Shown: one piece after another, positions 18,232 to 27,307 of the stretch
How positions within the stretch are numbered: position 1 is the stretch's first letter
Layout of the letters: every line of letters begins with the position of its first letter
Source of the DNA: Pseudomonas gingeri
GTDB lineage: Bacteria; Pseudomonadota; Gammaproteobacteria; Pseudomonadales; Pseudomonadaceae
Assembly (NCBI RefSeq): GCF_013385635.1
Contig: NZ_JACAPR010000011.1
Location: forward strand, 124,001-188,000
DNA length: 64,000 bases
Direction of reading: 5' to 3'
Notes under the pieces: model-generated
What the model was told of the DNA's origin: nothing
The model's database searches: none
What the model saw: only the letters and a program-made list of their open reading frames with translations
Translations under genes and position numbers: made by a program

Positions 18232-19284
18232 TCACTCCTTGGTCGGCCAGGCCGGCTGTTGCTGGGTGATGCAATGCACACCGCCGCCGCCGTGGGCCAG
18301 GTGGTTGATCCGCACCGATACCACTTCACGGTCGGGGAAGACCTCTGCCAGCACGGCGGCGGCCGTCTGGTCGGCCTCGATGCCATAGGCCGGCATGATG
18401 ACCGCGCCGTTGGCAAGGTAGAAGTTGGTGTAGGAGGCGCAGAACACTTCGGCATCGGTGTCGACGGCTTCGCTGGCCTCGAACAGCTCGATCAGTTCGA
18501 AACGCCGTCCCTGGGCATCGCCGGCCAGTTCCAGGGCGCGACGGTTTTCCCGTACCACTTCGGCGTACACGGAGTTGTGCTCGTGGGTGGCATCCACCAG
18601 CAGCACACCCGGACGGGCGAAGGCACAGACGCCATCGACATGGCCGTCGGTCATGTCGCCGGTGACATGGTCCGGATCGCCCGGCAGCCAGATGGTTTTC
18701 TTCACCCCCAACAGGCGAGTGAAGATCTCCTCCATCTCGGCCTTGCTCATGCCCGGGTTGCGGTTCGGGTTGAGCAACACCGACTCGGTGGTGATCAGGG
18801 TGCCTTCGCCGTCGACATGAATCGCCCCGCCTTCGTTGGCCAAGGGCGTGGTGAAGCCTTCCAGGCCGAGGTGATCGAGTACGCGGCGGCCCAGGCCGGC
18901 ATCCAGGTCGTGGGCCGACTTGCCGCCCCAGGCATTGAAGCGCCAACTGACCCCGGCCAGCCCCCGTTGCGGATGGCCGATAAAGCTGGGTCCGGAGTCA
19001 CGGCACCAGCTGTCGTCGACCGCCAGCTCGATCAGTTCGATGTTCGCCCGGCACAGGGCGGCGGCGCTGGCTCGCGCAGAAGGATCGACCACCATCTTCA
19101 CCGGTTCGAAGCGGGCAATGGCGTTGGCGACTCGGGCAAAGTCGACCTGCACCTGGGCCAGGGTCACGCCCCAGGCGGACTCCCACAAGGCCTGGTTGTG
19201 GGGCCAGACCATCCAGGTCGCCGCATGGGCTGCCCACTCCGCGGGCATCGACCACCCCGTGCTCTGAACGTCATTGCGCTGCAT
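18232..19284 (-). CDS. aguA: Agmatine deiminase
   Basis: 350 aa from the ATG at 19284 (AAGGTGAG upstream); a GTG three codons earlier is possible. No signal peptide. Motifs: MPAEWAAHAATWMVWPHN, VDDSWCRDSGPSFI, NEGGAIHVDGEGTLITTESVLLNPNRNPGMSKAEME, DGHVDGVCAFARPG and GGGGVHCITQQQP with the catalytic Cys. It converts agmatine to N-carbamoylputrescine plus ammonia. First gene of the operon aguA-aguB-potF-like-Tat deiminase, transcribed away from the LysR gene at 19418. Confidence 0.94.
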   Translation of the reverse strand: MQRNDVQSTGWSMPAEWAAHAATWMVWPHNQALWESAWGVTLAQVQVDFARVANAIARFEPVKMVVDPSARASAAALCRANIELIELAVDDSWCRDSGPSFIGHPQRGLAGVSWRFNAWGGKSAHDLDAGLGRRVLDHLGLEGFTTPLANEGGAIHVDGEGTLITTESVLLNPNRNPGMSKAEMEEIFTRLLGVKKTIWLPGDPDHVTGDMTDGHVDGVCAFARPGVLLVDATHEHNSVYAEVVRENRRALELAGDAQGRRFELIELFEASEAVDTDAEVFCASYTNFYLANGAVIMPAYGIEADQTAAAVLAEVFPDREVVSVRINHLAHGGGGVHCITQQQPAWPTKE

Positions 19285-19417
19285 GTTTCTCACCTTTCAG
19301 TTAAGTATTATTTATGACTGAAAACCGCTCTTGCGGAGTGAGGTCCATGCTATGGCTTCATAAAAGGCGCAACAAACGATAGATTTAGCGCACAACTGAT
19401 CAGTAGGGCTTATCGAT

Positions 19418-20269
19418 ATGTTGAAGCACTGGCCTCCCTTGAATGCGCTGCGCGGCTTTGAAGCCGCTGCCCGGCTGGGCAGTTTTCACAAGGCGGCCGA
19501 GGAGTTGCACCTGACCCAGTCCGCCATCAGCCAGCAGATCCGCAGCCTGGAAACCTTTCTCGAACAGCCGCTGTTTTTCCGCAGCGGCCGCAGCGTCAGC
19601 CTGACCGATGCCGGGCATGACCTGCACAGCACGACCCAGTCGATGCTGTTGCAGTTGTCCGTTGGCATCCGGCGCCTGGAGCAGTACCGCAAGCCCAATC
19701 AACTGGTGGTCAACACCACCCCGGCATTCGCCCGACACTGGCTGCTGCCGCGCCTGAACGATTTCCATCGGCAGTATCCCGATGTCGATCTCTGGTTGTT
19801 CACCAGCTTCGAGGCACCGGACATGGCGACCCAGACCATCGACCTGACGATCCGCGACGACCTCGGCCCGCAGGCCGAGTGCAGCTATCGGGAACTGTGC
19901 AACGATCGCTTCTATCCGGCTTGCCACCCTGATGTGCTCGCGTTGCCCGTGACGCAGCGCACCACCTTGCATGGCGAGCGGGAAATGGACTGGAGCCATT
20001 GGGTGGTGCAGGGCGGCGAGCACGTCGGCCAGCGCAGCAGCGGGTTGAACTTTTCCGATCCGGGGCTGCTGCTCGATGCGGCGTGCGCGGGCAATGGCAT
20101 TGCCCTGGTCAGTCAGTTGCTGGCGGCCAATGCGCGGGCCAATGGCCTGCTGACGCCGCTGAGCCAGCAGACTGTTGCGGGGCCCAGCTGGGTCTGCCTG
20201 ATTCATCGCGACAGTGAGAAGAGTTCGTTGACCCGAGGCTTCAGTGAGTGGCTGCAGGCGGCTTTTTGA
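19418..20269 (+). CDS. LysR-family regulator (GcvA-like), probable regulator of the agmatine operon
   Basis: 283 aa. The N-terminus PPLNALRGFEAAARLGSFHKAAEELHLTQSAISQQIRSLETFLEQPLFFR is the GcvA-type LysR helix-turn-helix. The effector domain follows (VVNTTPAFARHWLLPRLNDFHRQYPDVDLWLF). It is divergent from aguA with a 133-bp shared promoter region, so agmatine-operon control is the natural inference. The P. aeruginosa agu genes use a TetR-type regulator (AguR), so a LysR here would be a different arrangement. Convergent with the ABC ATPase gene ending at 20290. Confidence 0.87.
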   Translation: MLKHWPPLNALRGFEAAARLGSFHKAAEELHLTQSAISQQIRSLETFLEQPLFFRSGRSVSLTDAGHDLHSTTQSMLLQLSVGIRRLEQYRKPNQLVVNTTPAFARHWLLPRLNDFHRQYPDVDLWLFTSFEAPDMATQTIDLTIRDDLGPQAECSYRELCNDRFYPACHPDVLALPVTQRTTLHGEREMDWSHWVVQGGEHVGQRSSGLNFSDPGLLLDAACAGNGIALVSQLLAANARANGLLTPLSQQTVAGPSWVCLIHRDSEKSSLTRGFSEWLQAAF

Positions 20270-20289
20270 GCCTCGGGTACAGTGCCGGA

Positions 20290-22134
20290 CTACATGAGGG
20301 CGGACGAGGCGACAAAATGGCCGGGCGCTACTTCCCGGTAGTCCATGCCCGGCGCCTGGTAATCGACAGCATAGATCCTGCTGGGCACCGTTTCCTCCAT
20401 CAGGTTGAACGGTTTCCTGGGCACATCCAGGTCAGCCGAGGGCACTGCGCTCAACAACCTCTGGGTGTAGGCGTGGTGCGGATTCTCGAAGACCGAACGA
20501 CGCGGGCCGATCTCGACGATGCGGCCGTGGTACATCACCCCCACCCTGTGACTGACGCGCTCGACCACCGCCAGATCATGGGAGATGAACAGGAACGAAA
20601 TCCCCATGTCCCGCTGCAGATCCTGCAGCAGGTTGATGACCTGGGCCTGGATCGAGACATCCAGCGCCGATACCGCTTCATCGGCGATGATCAGCTTGGG
20701 CGAGAGTGTCAGGGCGCGGGCGATACAGATCCGCTGGCGCTGCCCTCCGGAAAACTCGTGGGGATAGCGCTCGGCATACTCAGCCGGCAGCCCGACCCGT
20801 TCGAGCAGGTTGCGAACCTGCCGGCGGGCCTCCGCGCCCCGGGCAATGCCATGGACATGCAGCGGCTCCAGCAGGCTCTTTTCGATTGTCAGGCGCGGAT
20901 TCAGGGAGGCATAGGGGTCTTGAAAGACCATTTGAATGTCCCGGCGCAGGGTTTTCAGGCCGTTGCTGTTCAACGAGGCCAGGTGCTTGCCGCCGAAGAC
21001 GATGTCGCCGCCCTGGATCGGCATGAGGCCGGCAATCGCCCGGGCGCTGGTCGATTTGCCGCAGCCGGATTCACCGACCAGCGCCAGTGTTTCGCCTGCA
21101 TAGATGTCGAAGTCAATGGCTTCGACGGCATGCACGCGACGCCTGACTTTTCCGAGCAGGCCGCCCTTGAGGTCATAGCGGATGGACAACGACTTGACGC
21201 TGAGCAGGGGCGGGCTTTCGTAGTCTGGCGCAATGTCACGGGTTGGCTCGGATGCCGAGGGGCGCGCGCCGGCCTGATCATCGATAAGCGGGAATTTCGC
21301 CGGCAACTGCGTGCCGTTCATGGCGCCGATTCTCGGCACGGCGGCCAGCAGCGCTCGTGTATAGGCTTGCCGGGGCGCCTGCAGAACCGCCCTGGCCGGA
21401 CCGTGTTCGACGGTTTCGCCTTTTTTCATCACCATCACCTGGTCGGCGACCTCTGCCACGACCCCCATGTCGTGGGTGATAAAGATCACGCCCATGGCCA
21501 GGCTGCCTTGCAGCTCCTTGATGATGCGCAGAATCTGCGCCTGGACGGTGACGTCCAGCGCGGTGGTCGGCTCATCGGCAATAAGCAACGTCGGCTCACA
21601 GACCAGCGACATGGCAATCATGATCCGCTGTCGCATCCCGCCGGAAAGCTCGTGGGGATAGCGATTCATGATCTGCTTCGCATCGGGAATACGTACCAGG
21701 TCCAGCATGCGCAGTGCCTGGGCTTCAGCTTCCGAGCGATTGCAGTGCCTGTGCAGGACGATGGTTTCGATGAGCTGCGAGCTGATCTTGAACACCGGAT
21801 TCAGCGAGGTCATGGGTTCCTGGAAGATCATCGACATGGACGATCCCCTGTGTTGGCGCATGACGGACTCGGGGGCGGTGACCAGGTCGATCACTTCGTT
21901 GCCGCGGGTCTGCAGGTGCATCGAGCCGGAGACAATCCTGCCTCCGGCCCGCCTGATCAGACCCATCATGGCCATCGAGGTCACGGATTTGCCGGAGCCG
22001 GACTCGCCGACGATCGCCAGCGTCTGGCCGCGCAGCACCTCGAAGGACACGTCCCGTACCACGGGCGATGCGCTTGCGCTGGGGCCGAACGCGACGCTGA
22101 GGTTTTCGACACGGGCTACCAGATTCTCGTTCAT
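20290..22134 (-). CDS. Fused peptide-type ABC transporter ATPase (two ATPase domains, GsiA/DppDF-like)
   Basis: 614 aa from the ATG at 22134 with GAAGGAG upstream. Two complete nucleotide-binding domains: the first has Walker A GESGSGKSVTS, signature ELSGGMRQRIMIA and Walker B LLIADEPTTALD; the second, after a linker, has GESGCGKSTSA, EFSGGQRQRICIA and LIIADEAVSALD. The family C-terminal oligopeptide extensions (HAYTQRLLSAVPS) follow each domain. It powers the importer formed with the DppB/DppC-like permeases at 25322-27113. The unit also contains an ArgH-like lyase between this gene and the binding protein. Last gene of the operon, convergent with the LysR gene. Confidence 0.92.
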   Translation of the reverse strand: MNENLVARVENLSVAFGPSASASPVVRDVSFEVLRGQTLAIVGESGSGKSVTSMAMMGLIRRAGGRIVSGSMHLQTRGNEVIDLVTAPESVMRQHRGSSMSMIFQEPMTSLNPVFKISSQLIETIVLHRHCNRSEAEAQALRMLDLVRIPDAKQIMNRYPHELSGGMRQRIMIAMSLVCEPTLLIADEPTTALDVTVQAQILRIIKELQGSLAMGVIFITHDMGVVAEVADQVMVMKKGETVEHGPARAVLQAPRQAYTRALLAAVPRIGAMNGTQLPAKFPLIDDQAGARPSASEPTRDIAPDYESPPLLSVKSLSIRYDLKGGLLGKVRRRVHAVEAIDFDIYAGETLALVGESGCGKSTSARAIAGLMPIQGGDIVFGGKHLASLNSNGLKTLRRDIQMVFQDPYASLNPRLTIEKSLLEPLHVHGIARGAEARRQVRNLLERVGLPAEYAERYPHEFSGGQRQRICIARALTLSPKLIIADEAVSALDVSIQAQVINLLQDLQRDMGISFLFISHDLAVVERVSHRVGVMYHGRIVEIGPRRSVFENPHHAYTQRLLSAVPSADLDVPRKPFNLMEETVPSRIYAVDYQAPGMDYREVAPGHFVASSALM

Positions 22135-22145
22135 GGGACGCTCCT

Positions 22146-23651
22146 TCAATCGACGATCCGCGCGATGGCGGCATCCAGGTCCGCGCGGGAGCTGGCGAGC
22201 TTCAGCTTGTTCCCGGTCACCCACTCGCGGTCCTGCTCGAGTTCATCCCTGGCGATCGCCAGCAGGCGCTTGACCTCGTCCGGACCGACCCCGCCCGCGG
22301 AAACACGGGTTTCAACGAAACGGCGTGGGTTCAAGGCGTCGCGAACCTGGGCATCGGTGTACTGCAGCGGTGAACCGATGGTTTCCATCGCGGCCTGGTT
22401 CAGCGCCGCACTCGTTACCATGGCGGGCGATACACCGGCGAGCAGGCAGTTACGGACCAGGCGCGCCACGACATGGTGGACCTGGCGGAAGGATATGCCT
22501 CGCTCTCGAACGATCACATCGGCGAGGTTGCTGGCCGTGCACCAGCTCCCGGAGAGCAGGGTTGCCATCCGGTCCTCATGCACCACCAGGGTTTCGATGA
22601 TGCCGGTAAACAGATCCAGCATGCCTTCGGTGATTTCCAGGGCGTCATGAATCAACGGCAGGTCACGCATGGCCTGGTCGCCGGTTCCTTCGGACCTGAA
22701 CGTGGCCAGTGCCGTGCTGAGCCAGGTCACCGAACCACCCGCGGCCTTCTTGATGGTTTCCAGGCCACTGGGGTTTTTCTTCTGCGGGAAAATGCTGCTG
22801 GTCCCACAGTAGCCGTCATCGCTCTCGACAGTGGCGAACTCGACGCTCGACCAGATATGCAGGTCGGTGGCGAGGTCGTTGAGATCGGCCATGACAAATG
22901 ACAAGGCCCCGATGGTCTCCGCCGCGTACCAGGCTTCCCGGCCCAGTTTGGAGTTCTCGACCAGGCTGTCGAAACCCAGCAGGTGCGTGGTGCGGGCACG
23001 GTCCAGGGGCCAGGAGGTACCGGCCAGGCCCACGGCGCCAAGCGGGTTGCGATTGACCCGGCCGTAGGCATTGCTCAGGCGGCTGAAGCTGTCGTGCAGT
23101 CTTGAGGTGAAGCTCAGCAGGTAGTGGCCGAAGACCCAGGGCTGGGCATGCTGCATATGGGTGTAGCCGGGCATGATCGTGTCGCAATGCTGCGCGGCCT
23201 TCTGGATCAGTGCCACCTGGAACTCATTGATACGATCCAGCACGGCCAGAATGCGCTTGCGATCGTACAGGCGTCGTACCGTCGCCCCCTGGTCGATACG
23301 GCTGCGGCCGGTGTGCATCTGTCCGGCCGAGTCTTCGCCGATCCTGGAGAACAGGTAGGATTCGACTTGAAGCAGAAAGCTGCCTTTCTTCACATCGAAT
23401 GGAAAGTCCGCCGGTGACAGGTCCCGTATCTGGCGCAGCTCTGCCAGGATGGCCTGGCCCACCGGCTTGGTGAGAATCTCCCGCTCTACCAGCATCACGG
23501 TGTGCGCCAGGTCGACCTCGACAAACTCATGGTATTGGCGCTTCTCGGTTTCCAGCGCCGGAATATCGTGATGCTTGACCATGCGTTCGGCCGCGGGTGC
23601 GCTCAGACGGGCGTCGGTCAATAAACTTTCGTTGTCATGTGCAATGGACAT
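22146..23651 (-). CDS. Argininosuccinate-lyase-like enzyme of the fumarase/aspartase superfamily, probably not ArgH itself
   Basis: 501 aa, longer than the roughly 460 aa of housekeeping ArgH. Superfamily landmarks are present: HTGRSRIDQGATV near residue 113, MPGYTHMQHAQPW near 162, and GTSSIFPQKKNPSGLE near 285. Two signature residues differ from true ArgH: Ile replaces the substrate-contacting Asn of SRND, and Phe replaces Met of SS-MPQKKNP. These lyases cleave a C-N bond releasing fumarate. The gene sits inside a peptide/opine-type ABC importer operon, not an arginine operon. A related family member, EDDS lyase, acts on N-succinyl amines, so a similar aminopolycarboxylate is a reasonable guess. 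Starts 6 bp after the binding-protein gene stops; 11 bp before the ATPase gene. Confidence 0.78.
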   Translation of the reverse strand: MSIAHDNESLLTDARLSAPAAERMVKHHDIPALETEKRQYHEFVEVDLAHTVMLVEREILTKPVGQAILAELRQIRDLSPADFPFDVKKGSFLLQVESYLFSRIGEDSAGQMHTGRSRIDQGATVRRLYDRKRILAVLDRINEFQVALIQKAAQHCDTIMPGYTHMQHAQPWVFGHYLLSFTSRLHDSFSRLSNAYGRVNRNPLGAVGLAGTSWPLDRARTTHLLGFDSLVENSKLGREAWYAAETIGALSFVMADLNDLATDLHIWSSVEFATVESDDGYCGTSSIFPQKKNPSGLETIKKAAGGSVTWLSTALATFRSEGTGDQAMRDLPLIHDALEITEGMLDLFTGIIETLVVHEDRMATLLSGSWCTASNLADVIVRERGISFRQVHHVVARLVRNCLLAGVSPAMVTSAALNQAAMETIGSPLQYTDAQVRDALNPRRFVETRVSAGGVGPDEVKRLLAIARDELEQDREWVTGNKLKLASSRADLDAAIARIVD

Positions 23652-23657
23652 TTCAAA

Positions 23658-25250
23658 TCACCGTTCAATAAGTTCTACACGCTTGAAGTCAATGGTCCCT
23701 TCGTAATCAACATCCAGGCCACTCAAGTCTTTACGCACGCCGATAATCTGCTCCTGGTCAAAGAGCGGCAGATTGTCCGGATCCTGTTCCCAGAGAATCT
23801 GTTGTATCTGGCCGTAATAGGACATGCGTTTGTTCGGATCCAGCTCGCGGGAAGCCAGTTGGAGAAGTTTGTCTACATGGGGGTCGCTGTAGCCCGTAAG
23901 GTTTTGTGGGTCACCGCTGGACAACTTGCGCCGCAGGCGGATATCGGCATCGGAAATACCGGTGCCCAGTAACCACATGTTTGCCTCATTGCTACCTTTG
24001 CCGGTGCCTTTGCCCGTGTTTTTGTCTAAGTCGGGCCGATACAGGTTCTTTTGATACGTGGCCCATTCCCACACCTTGAACTCGGTCTTGAGCCCGACTG
24101 CATTGAGATAGCCTTGAACAACTTCGGCGACCTGACGGTCCTTGGTATAACGGCCCGCCGGAGTCCACATGACAATGGTGCCCGGATAACCACCGGGATA
24201 GACTTCATTGATAATCTTCCTGGCAGCCTCCGGGTCGTATTTCACCGGCGCAAAGGCACGTCGTGCCTGCGTACCTTCTGGAAAGGGACCGGTAGGAACC
24301 TTGCCATATCCAAGCAGCACTTTATCGACCAGCGCCTGACGATCAATGGCCATGCTGACAGCGCGGCGGATACGCGGATCATCGAATGGCGGCTTCGTCA
24401 GGTTCATTTCAAAGAATACCTGGAAGGTGCTGGGTATTCGCAGCAATGTCGACTTGTTGAGCTCCTTGAGTTCGATAGCGGCTTCCGGTGACAAATTTGC
24501 CGCGATATCGGCATTTCGGGTCCGCAACTCAATGACGCGTGAGGAGTCTTCCCGCACCGGACGGAATACTATTTTCGATGGTTTTGCGCTTTCGCCATAA
24601 AAGGCGATGTTCTTTTCAATAACTGCCTGGTCATTGGGTATCCAACTGTCGAAAACATAAGGGCCAGTACCGACTGGATGATGCCCATAGGCCCGCCCGT
24701 ATTTTGCAACTGCTGCCGGGCTATTGATCGACGATGATTGTTTCGCCAGCAGTTCCAGCATGGTTGGCGAAGGGCTTTTTGTGGTGATCCTTACCTGGTA
24801 CGGCGATACCGCCTCTACCGACAGAATGTCCGCATAGTAGGAGCGATGCGGAGAACCCAGCTTGGGGTCGCGAATCCTGTCCAGGTTGAATTTCACGGCA
24901 TCCGCATTGAAGTCCGTGCCGTCGTGAAACTTCACGCCCTGTTTCAGCACGAATGTCCATTGTTTACCATCTTCGGACCTGGACCATGACTCTGCCAGAT
25001 CAGGTATGAAGCGGGTACGGTCCTGGCCGTTCCAGGCGATCAAGCGATTAAACAGATGATCAATCACATTGAGCGACGGCACGCTACGGGAAATAGCGGG
25101 GTCCAGGGTGTCGATATCCGATCCCTGCACGAAGGTCAGCTGTCCTATTTCCTTGGCGCTGGCAACGGACGGCAAACCTGTCGACAATCCGATGAAGCCC
25201 AGAACAGCAAAACCGCGTATGAATACTGTCAGGCGATTCAAGCGACGCAT
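23658..25250 (-). CDS. Peptide/opine-type ABC substrate-binding protein (SBP_bac_5)
   Basis: 530 aa from the ATG at 25250 (MRRLNRLTVFIRGFAVLGFIGL, cleavage near SVASA-KEIG). I prefer it to the ATGs at 25286 and 25295 because it gives a normal signal peptide and has GAGAAAG upstream. The DppA-type motif GQLTFVQGSDIDTLDPAISRS, then FNRLIAWNG, PDLAESWSRSEDGKQWTFVLKQGVKFHDGTDFNADAVKFNLDR, is clear. It captures the substrate in the periplasm for the importer encoded on both sides. A+T content in this gene and the two permease genes is visibly higher than in flanking genes. Confidence 0.9.
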   Translation of the reverse strand: MRRLNRLTVFIRGFAVLGFIGLSTGLPSVASAKEIGQLTFVQGSDIDTLDPAISRSVPSLNVIDHLFNRLIAWNGQDRTRFIPDLAESWSRSEDGKQWTFVLKQGVKFHDGTDFNADAVKFNLDRIRDPKLGSPHRSYYADILSVEAVSPYQVRITTKSPSPTMLELLAKQSSSINSPAAVAKYGRAYGHHPVGTGPYVFDSWIPNDQAVIEKNIAFYGESAKPSKIVFRPVREDSSRVIELRTRNADIAANLSPEAAIELKELNKSTLLRIPSTFQVFFEMNLTKPPFDDPRIRRAVSMAIDRQALVDKVLLGYGKVPTGPFPEGTQARRAFAPVKYDPEAARKIINEVYPGGYPGTIVMWTPAGRYTKDRQVAEVVQGYLNAVGLKTEFKVWEWATYQKNLYRPDLDKNTGKGTGKGSNEANMWLLGTGISDADIRLRRKLSSGDPQNLTGYSDPHVDKLLQLASRELDPNKRMSYYGQIQQILWEQDPDNLPLFDQEQIIGVRKDLSGLDVDYEGTIDFKRVELIER

Positions 25251-25321
25251 AATCTTTCTCGCTGGATAATTCTTGTGGAAATTCATGACGGCCATGCCAT
25301 GCCATGCCGTGCCGATCTCGT

Positions 25322-26185
25322 TTAAGCGTTACGCGATTTCGGGTCTATGTAGTCGCGCAGTGCATCGCCAACAATGTTGAAACTCAGTATTGTCAGGACC
25401 AGGGCGAGCCCGGGGGCGAACAGCACATAGGGATGTGTTGTCAGCAAAGGCCGTGACTCGGCGATCATCGAACCCCATTCCGGCGTTGGCGGGGGCGGGC
25501 CAAGGCCCAGGAAGCTGAGCCCGGAACCAATGAGGATGGCTTCTGCCAGCGATACGGTGGCCTGGATGATGACCAGCGAACCGATGTTTGGCAGGATATG
25601 CACCCGCAGCAGGCGCAGATCGCCGACACCGATGGATTTCGAGGCCAGTACAAACTCGCGGTTTCTCAAGGCCATCACCGGTCCGGCAAAAAAGCGCACG
25701 TAGATGGGAATGCTGGAAATGGCAATGGCCAGGGTCAGGCTCAATATGCTGTTGCCCGCCACGGTAATGACCAGGATTGCAACCAGTGTCCTGGGGAATG
25801 CGATCATGGAGTCCATGATCCGCATGACGAGGCTGGCGACAGCGTTGTTGTAATACCCACAAAATGCGCCTGCCGCGATGCCGATAACCATCGCAATGCC
25901 AACACTTGAAACCGCTACCGTCAGAGTGATGCGTGCCCCCCACAAGACTCGCCCGAGCAAGTCCCGGCCGAGTTGATCGGTGCCGAGAAAAGAGTCGGTT
26001 CCAGGACTGATAAGTGATCTGGACAGATTGATCCTGGTTACCGAATCCCAGTCAAAAAACAAAGGTGCGCCTATTGCGGCGATCACCATTGCCAGGATGA
26101 CAATAAATGCTCCCAGTGCGAACCAGCGTTTATTGGAAACAAGGAAGCTGACAAAGTCCGGCCGGCGTTTTTTCGCTACTGACAT
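25322..26185 (-). CDS. ABC importer permease, DppC-like
   Basis: 287 aa from the ATG at 26185 with TGAGG upstream. A basic N-terminus leads into the first helix, then a periplasmic loop with LGTDQLGRDLLGRVLWGARITL, the hallmark of the OppC/DppC family, and the cytoplasmic EAA loop (LASKSIGVGDLRLLRVHILPN). Six membrane segments can be traced. Forms a heterodimer with the DppB-like subunit 7 bp upstream. The longer frame to 26242 overlaps the DppB-like gene and has no ribosome site. Confidence 0.92.
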   Translation of the reverse strand: MSVAKKRRPDFVSFLVSNKRWFALGAFIVILAMVIAAIGAPLFFDWDSVTRINLSRSLISPGTDSFLGTDQLGRDLLGRVLWGARITLTVAVSSVGIAMVIGIAAGAFCGYYNNAVASLVMRIMDSMIAFPRTLVAILVITVAGNSILSLTLAIAISSIPIYVRFFAGPVMALRNREFVLASKSIGVGDLRLLRVHILPNIGSLVIIQATVSLAEAILIGSGLSFLGLGPPPPTPEWGSMIAESRPLLTTHPYVLFAPGLALVLTILSFNIVGDALRDYIDPKSRNA

Positions 26186-26192
26186 ATCAGCC

Positions 26193-27113
26193 TCAGTTGT
26201 AGGTGATGCGAGGGTCGAGGATGCCATATACAAGGTCCACAATCAGGTTGATGATAACTACCGCGGCCGCAAAGACGATGACCGTGCCTTGGACAACATA
26301 GATATCCCGGGCCATGATTGCATCAATAAGAAGTCGCCCCATGCCAGGCCAGGCAAATACGGTTTCGACAATAACGGCGCCCCCTAGCAAGCGACCGAAG
26401 TCCATGCCGAAGACTGTTACAAGAGGGATGGCGGCATTGGAAAGTGCATGTTTGAGAATGACTTTGTAGCCGGGCACGCCTTTGGCGTAAGCCGTACGAA
26501 TATAGTCCTCCTTCAATACATCCATCATTGTCGATCGTGCCAGTCTCGAAAATGTTGCAACGTAAGGCAGGCCAAGAGTGAAGGCGGGCAGTATCAGGTG
26601 CTGTAGTCCACCTCTGCCGGTGGGCGGGAGCCAGCCCAGGTTTGCCGAAAATATCAGCATCAATATGAGCCCGAGGAAGAAGCCGGGTATTGAGATGCCA
26701 AGGACTGCAACCGTGGTCAGTGAGCTGTCAAGGAAGCTCCTGGGCTTGAGGGCGGCGACAATGCCCAGCGGGATGCCGATGAGCACGGCAAGCAGCATGC
26801 CCGCCGCGGTAAGTTCGATAGTGGCGGGTAGCGTCCGGGCAATACTTTCCAGTACCGGGGTAAATGTCTGGAATGATTCTCCGAAGTCACCACTGGCAAT
26901 TTTCTTTACATAAATGATGTATTGAACGGCGAGTGGTTGATCGAGTCCGTAGTTCTTCCGTATCTGTGCTATATCTGCTTCCGTTGCGTCAGGTCCGGCG
27001 GCAAGTTGCGCCGGATCGCCCGGAATGAAGTGCATCACCAGGAATATCACGATGGATACTCCCAATAGCATCGGTAGCAGGAGTAATAACCTGCGTAGGG
27101 TGTAGTTCAGCAC
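26193..27113 (-). CDS. ABC importer permease, DppB-like
   Basis: 306 aa from GTG at 27113 (VLNYTLRRLLLLLPMLLGVSIVIFLVMHFIPGDPAQL), with AGAGGATC upstream. The N-terminal motif R-L-LLP-LLGVSIVIFL-MH-IPGDP is diagnostic of OppB/DppB. The EAA loop is YAKGVPGYKVILKHALSNAAIPL. First gene of the operon dppB-dppC-binding protein-lyase-ATPase, transcribed from the divergent promoter region shared with the LysR gene at 27308. Confidence 0.93.
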   Translation of the reverse strand: MLNYTLRRLLLLLPMLLGVSIVIFLVMHFIPGDPAQLAAGPDATEADIAQIRKNYGLDQPLAVQYIIYVKKIASGDFGESFQTFTPVLESIARTLPATIELTAAGMLLAVLIGIPLGIVAALKPRSFLDSSLTTVAVLGISIPGFFLGLILMLIFSANLGWLPPTGRGGLQHLILPAFTLGLPYVATFSRLARSTMMDVLKEDYIRTAYAKGVPGYKVILKHALSNAAIPLVTVFGMDFGRLLGGAVIVETVFAWPGMGRLLIDAIMARDIYVVQGTVIVFAAAVVIINLIVDLVYGILDPRITYN

Positions 27114-27248
27114 GAGTGATCCTCTTTTTATTTTACGTCAGTGTTGCCCTGAAGTTATATTGCGGGGCGCTACTGTCAGGTAAAACTACGCAACTGAATC
27201 ATCGCCCTGTCATACAATTATGGCAAACCGGTAGCATGTTGGACGCAC

Positions 27249-27263
27249 ATAACAAAATGTTAT
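27249..27263. promoter_or_regulatory. LysR-type operator ATAA-N7-TTAT, OccR/NocR-like
   Basis: ATAACAAAATGTTAT has perfect arms ATAAC/GTTAT and fits both the general LysR T-N11-A rule and the ATAA-N7-TTAT consensus I recall for OccR. It lies 45 bp upstream of the LysR ATG and about 136 bp upstream of the permease GTG, the usual position for the high-affinity autoregulatory site of a divergent LysR system. It supports assigning this LysR gene to the opine-regulator branch and to control of the importer operon. Confidence 0.6.
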
Positions 27264-27307
27264 ACGCTGGTTGAATAGCGACTTCCTACATTCGGACGAG
27301 AGCTGCA

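Noticed and set aside
20248..22650. An 800-codon open frame on the plus strand
   Set aside because: It is antisense to the fused ABC ATPase and the start of the lyase gene; its translation has no domain and the opposite strand has complete ATPase motifs.
22146..23651. Assignment as the housekeeping argH
   Set aside because: The operon context is an importer, the protein is longer, and two signature positions differ; the biosynthetic gene is expected elsewhere.
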